This document shows positions 62,822-64,000 of a stretch of DNA of 64,000 bases, one piece after another. The stretch lies in contig SNVD02014877.1 of NCBI GenBank assembly GCA_013180625.2, forward strand, positions 30,052-94,051, written 5' to 3'. Below the pieces are notes generated by a model that ran no database searches, had not been told where the DNA came from, and was given only the letters and a program-made list of their open reading frames with translations. The DNA comes from Boswellia sacra. Taxonomy: Eukaryota; Streptophyta; Magnoliopsida; Sapindales; Burseraceae. Numbering within the stretch: position 1 is the stretch's first letter; each line of letters starts with the position of its first letter. A program made the translations under genes and the position numbers.

Positions 62822-64000
62822 TGATGCGTTCGAAACTAGCAAGTATACTAGTCGCACAAGTAATAAAGTGATAAGTTATATATCTTTCCACGGGATTGGT
62901 TCGACTTGAATTGGTTATTTCCGAAACAATAAACTAAACAGGGGGGATTTTTGTTGAATGATTTTACTAATGAAATAAGAGGCAAGTAAAGAAAAAACAG
63001 AAAGTAAATTGAATACAAATCATGGTAGACACTTGGTTAAAGGATCATTCTCTACCACAAGATATGGATTTGCGAATTAATTGTAGAATTATCATCCAAT
63101 TACACCATTGAAATTATCAACCGTAGATAACAACAAGCTCTGTTACCCAATCTTTCCTTACTTTGTTGTTAAATAAAACAAGCTCTTTATTTAATCTCTA
63201 TCCATTAAACAACCTAGAACAAGCTCTCTGAGTTTAATTCAATGGATGCATTATAATAAGAAAGATAGGTTGATCTAAGCAATAAACACACAAGCTCGGA
63301 TTATTTAACTTAGGTTGTATTCTCCAATTGCAATCTCTGATCACCATTTTGCTACTAAGGATTAGAAATTCAAGACAAGTACGATCAAGATTTCTAATCT
63401 AGCAATGACAACATCAGATTTATATTCAGTTGGCCATTCCAAATACAAGCAGTAGCAATCATAAGCTTATTATGGGGAAAATACAAGCAATTCAATTAGA
63501 GAATTGGATAACAATTCTTATCCATCAACTCACAAAATCCATATCAGGCTTTGAAATCACCCTCAACCAATTCAGATTTATTTACACATATTCAATCAGA
63601 ATAACAAATACAATACAGAGAAATTCCAGAATTGAAAAGGAAAGAAAGAACTTAGGAAATTCTTTGAAAATCTTCTTTGTAGATGAATCTTCTTGGAATT
63701 GTAGTTCCTCCTCTTTCAAAATCTTCTTTCTCCTTCAAGAACTCCAAGGGATGAGAGAAATCCATAAATGCAGCCTCCTCCCACGTTTTCCCCTCTTCAA
63801 GTTATGAAAATAAAACCCTTAAATGTGTTTAAATACTCTGCTACAGTGACTTGCTACAGTGCCCCGTATTATACATGCTACAGTGCTTGTGGAATTATAT
63901 TACTATACATCTCACACTATTTTGATTACAACTTTTGGTACACTGAATGGATTTATAAACCGTAAATTCTCCAGAAAATAGACTTCGAGAGTCTTTCCAA
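62822..64000. mobile_element. LTR (same family as 26054-27471), runs off the window
   Basis: It starts TGATGCGTTCGAAACTAGC and aligns with 26054 to about 27250 throughout. It cuts the right TIR of the MULE. The candidate target-site duplication on the left is TTATG (62817-62821), but the right end is outside the window, so whether it is a solo LTR or part of a full element is unknown. Confidence 0.85.

Overview
The window looks like an AT-rich, transposon-dense segment of a eudicot nuclear genome. The supporting signs are intron-containing genes with GT-AG splice sites, a VQ-motif protein, a plastid-targeted UMP kinase, and plant-specific CACTA, MULE, hAT and Copia elements nested in one another. 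Nothing prokaryotic or organellar was seen. No tRNA, rRNA or CRISPR array was recognised.

Layout. Only two host genes look intact, both at the left end: a single-exon VQ gene of the MKS1 type (788-1357, +) and a seven-exon plastid UMP kinase gene (3054-7011, -). From about 7.6 kb to 21.5 kb lie degenerate retroelements: a fragment matching part of a Copia LTR (7651-8040), an Athila-ORF1-like relic (8052-8955), a clean solo LTR with TSD (10217-12105), a non-coding repeat-rich block (12.9-15.3 kb), and a decayed SIRE-like Copia element on the minus strand (15.7-21.5 kb) with a good 5' LTR but no recognisable adjacent 3' LTR.

From 21.8 to 42.4 kb is a decayed PHD-finger-like gene family: copy A (21864-24010), copy B (35370-39300), and a 5'-end-only copy C made by a tandem segmental duplication of about 2.1 kb. 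Between A and B sits a 6.1-kb Pack-CACTA element (24771-30901). It carries exon fragments of four unrelated host genes in one orientation: PP2A scaffold subunit A, plastid monodehydroascorbate reductase, DRP3-type dynamin, and an MFSD5-like transporter. A solo LTR interrupts the reductase part. Copy B carries a head-to-head pair of small MULEs that form a large palindrome.

At 42468-48024 a 5.6-kb Pack-MULE, with a 9-bp TSD and an empty site in the neighbouring duplicate, carries fragments of a plastid Xaa-Pro aminopeptidase and a NOM1/SGD1-like gene. It also holds an unusual array of about 18 palindromes with the core GCACGACCNGGTCGTGC. From 50.4 to 54 kb come a MITE-like element and a long-TIR element with a non-autonomous hAT inside it. 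The right end is a MuDR-type MULE (from 54581) whose left TIR is split by a 4.5-kb hAT element with a near-complete transposase, and whose right TIR is split by an LTR running off the window. The MULE and hAT families share a GTGTCGAGT-rich subterminal repeat.

The genes do not form a pathway. What links the parts is transposon biology: gene-fragment capture, nesting and subterminal repeat arrays. Splice sites and exon joins were read by eye against remembered family sequences, so boundaries good to a few bases are stated as such and others are approximate.
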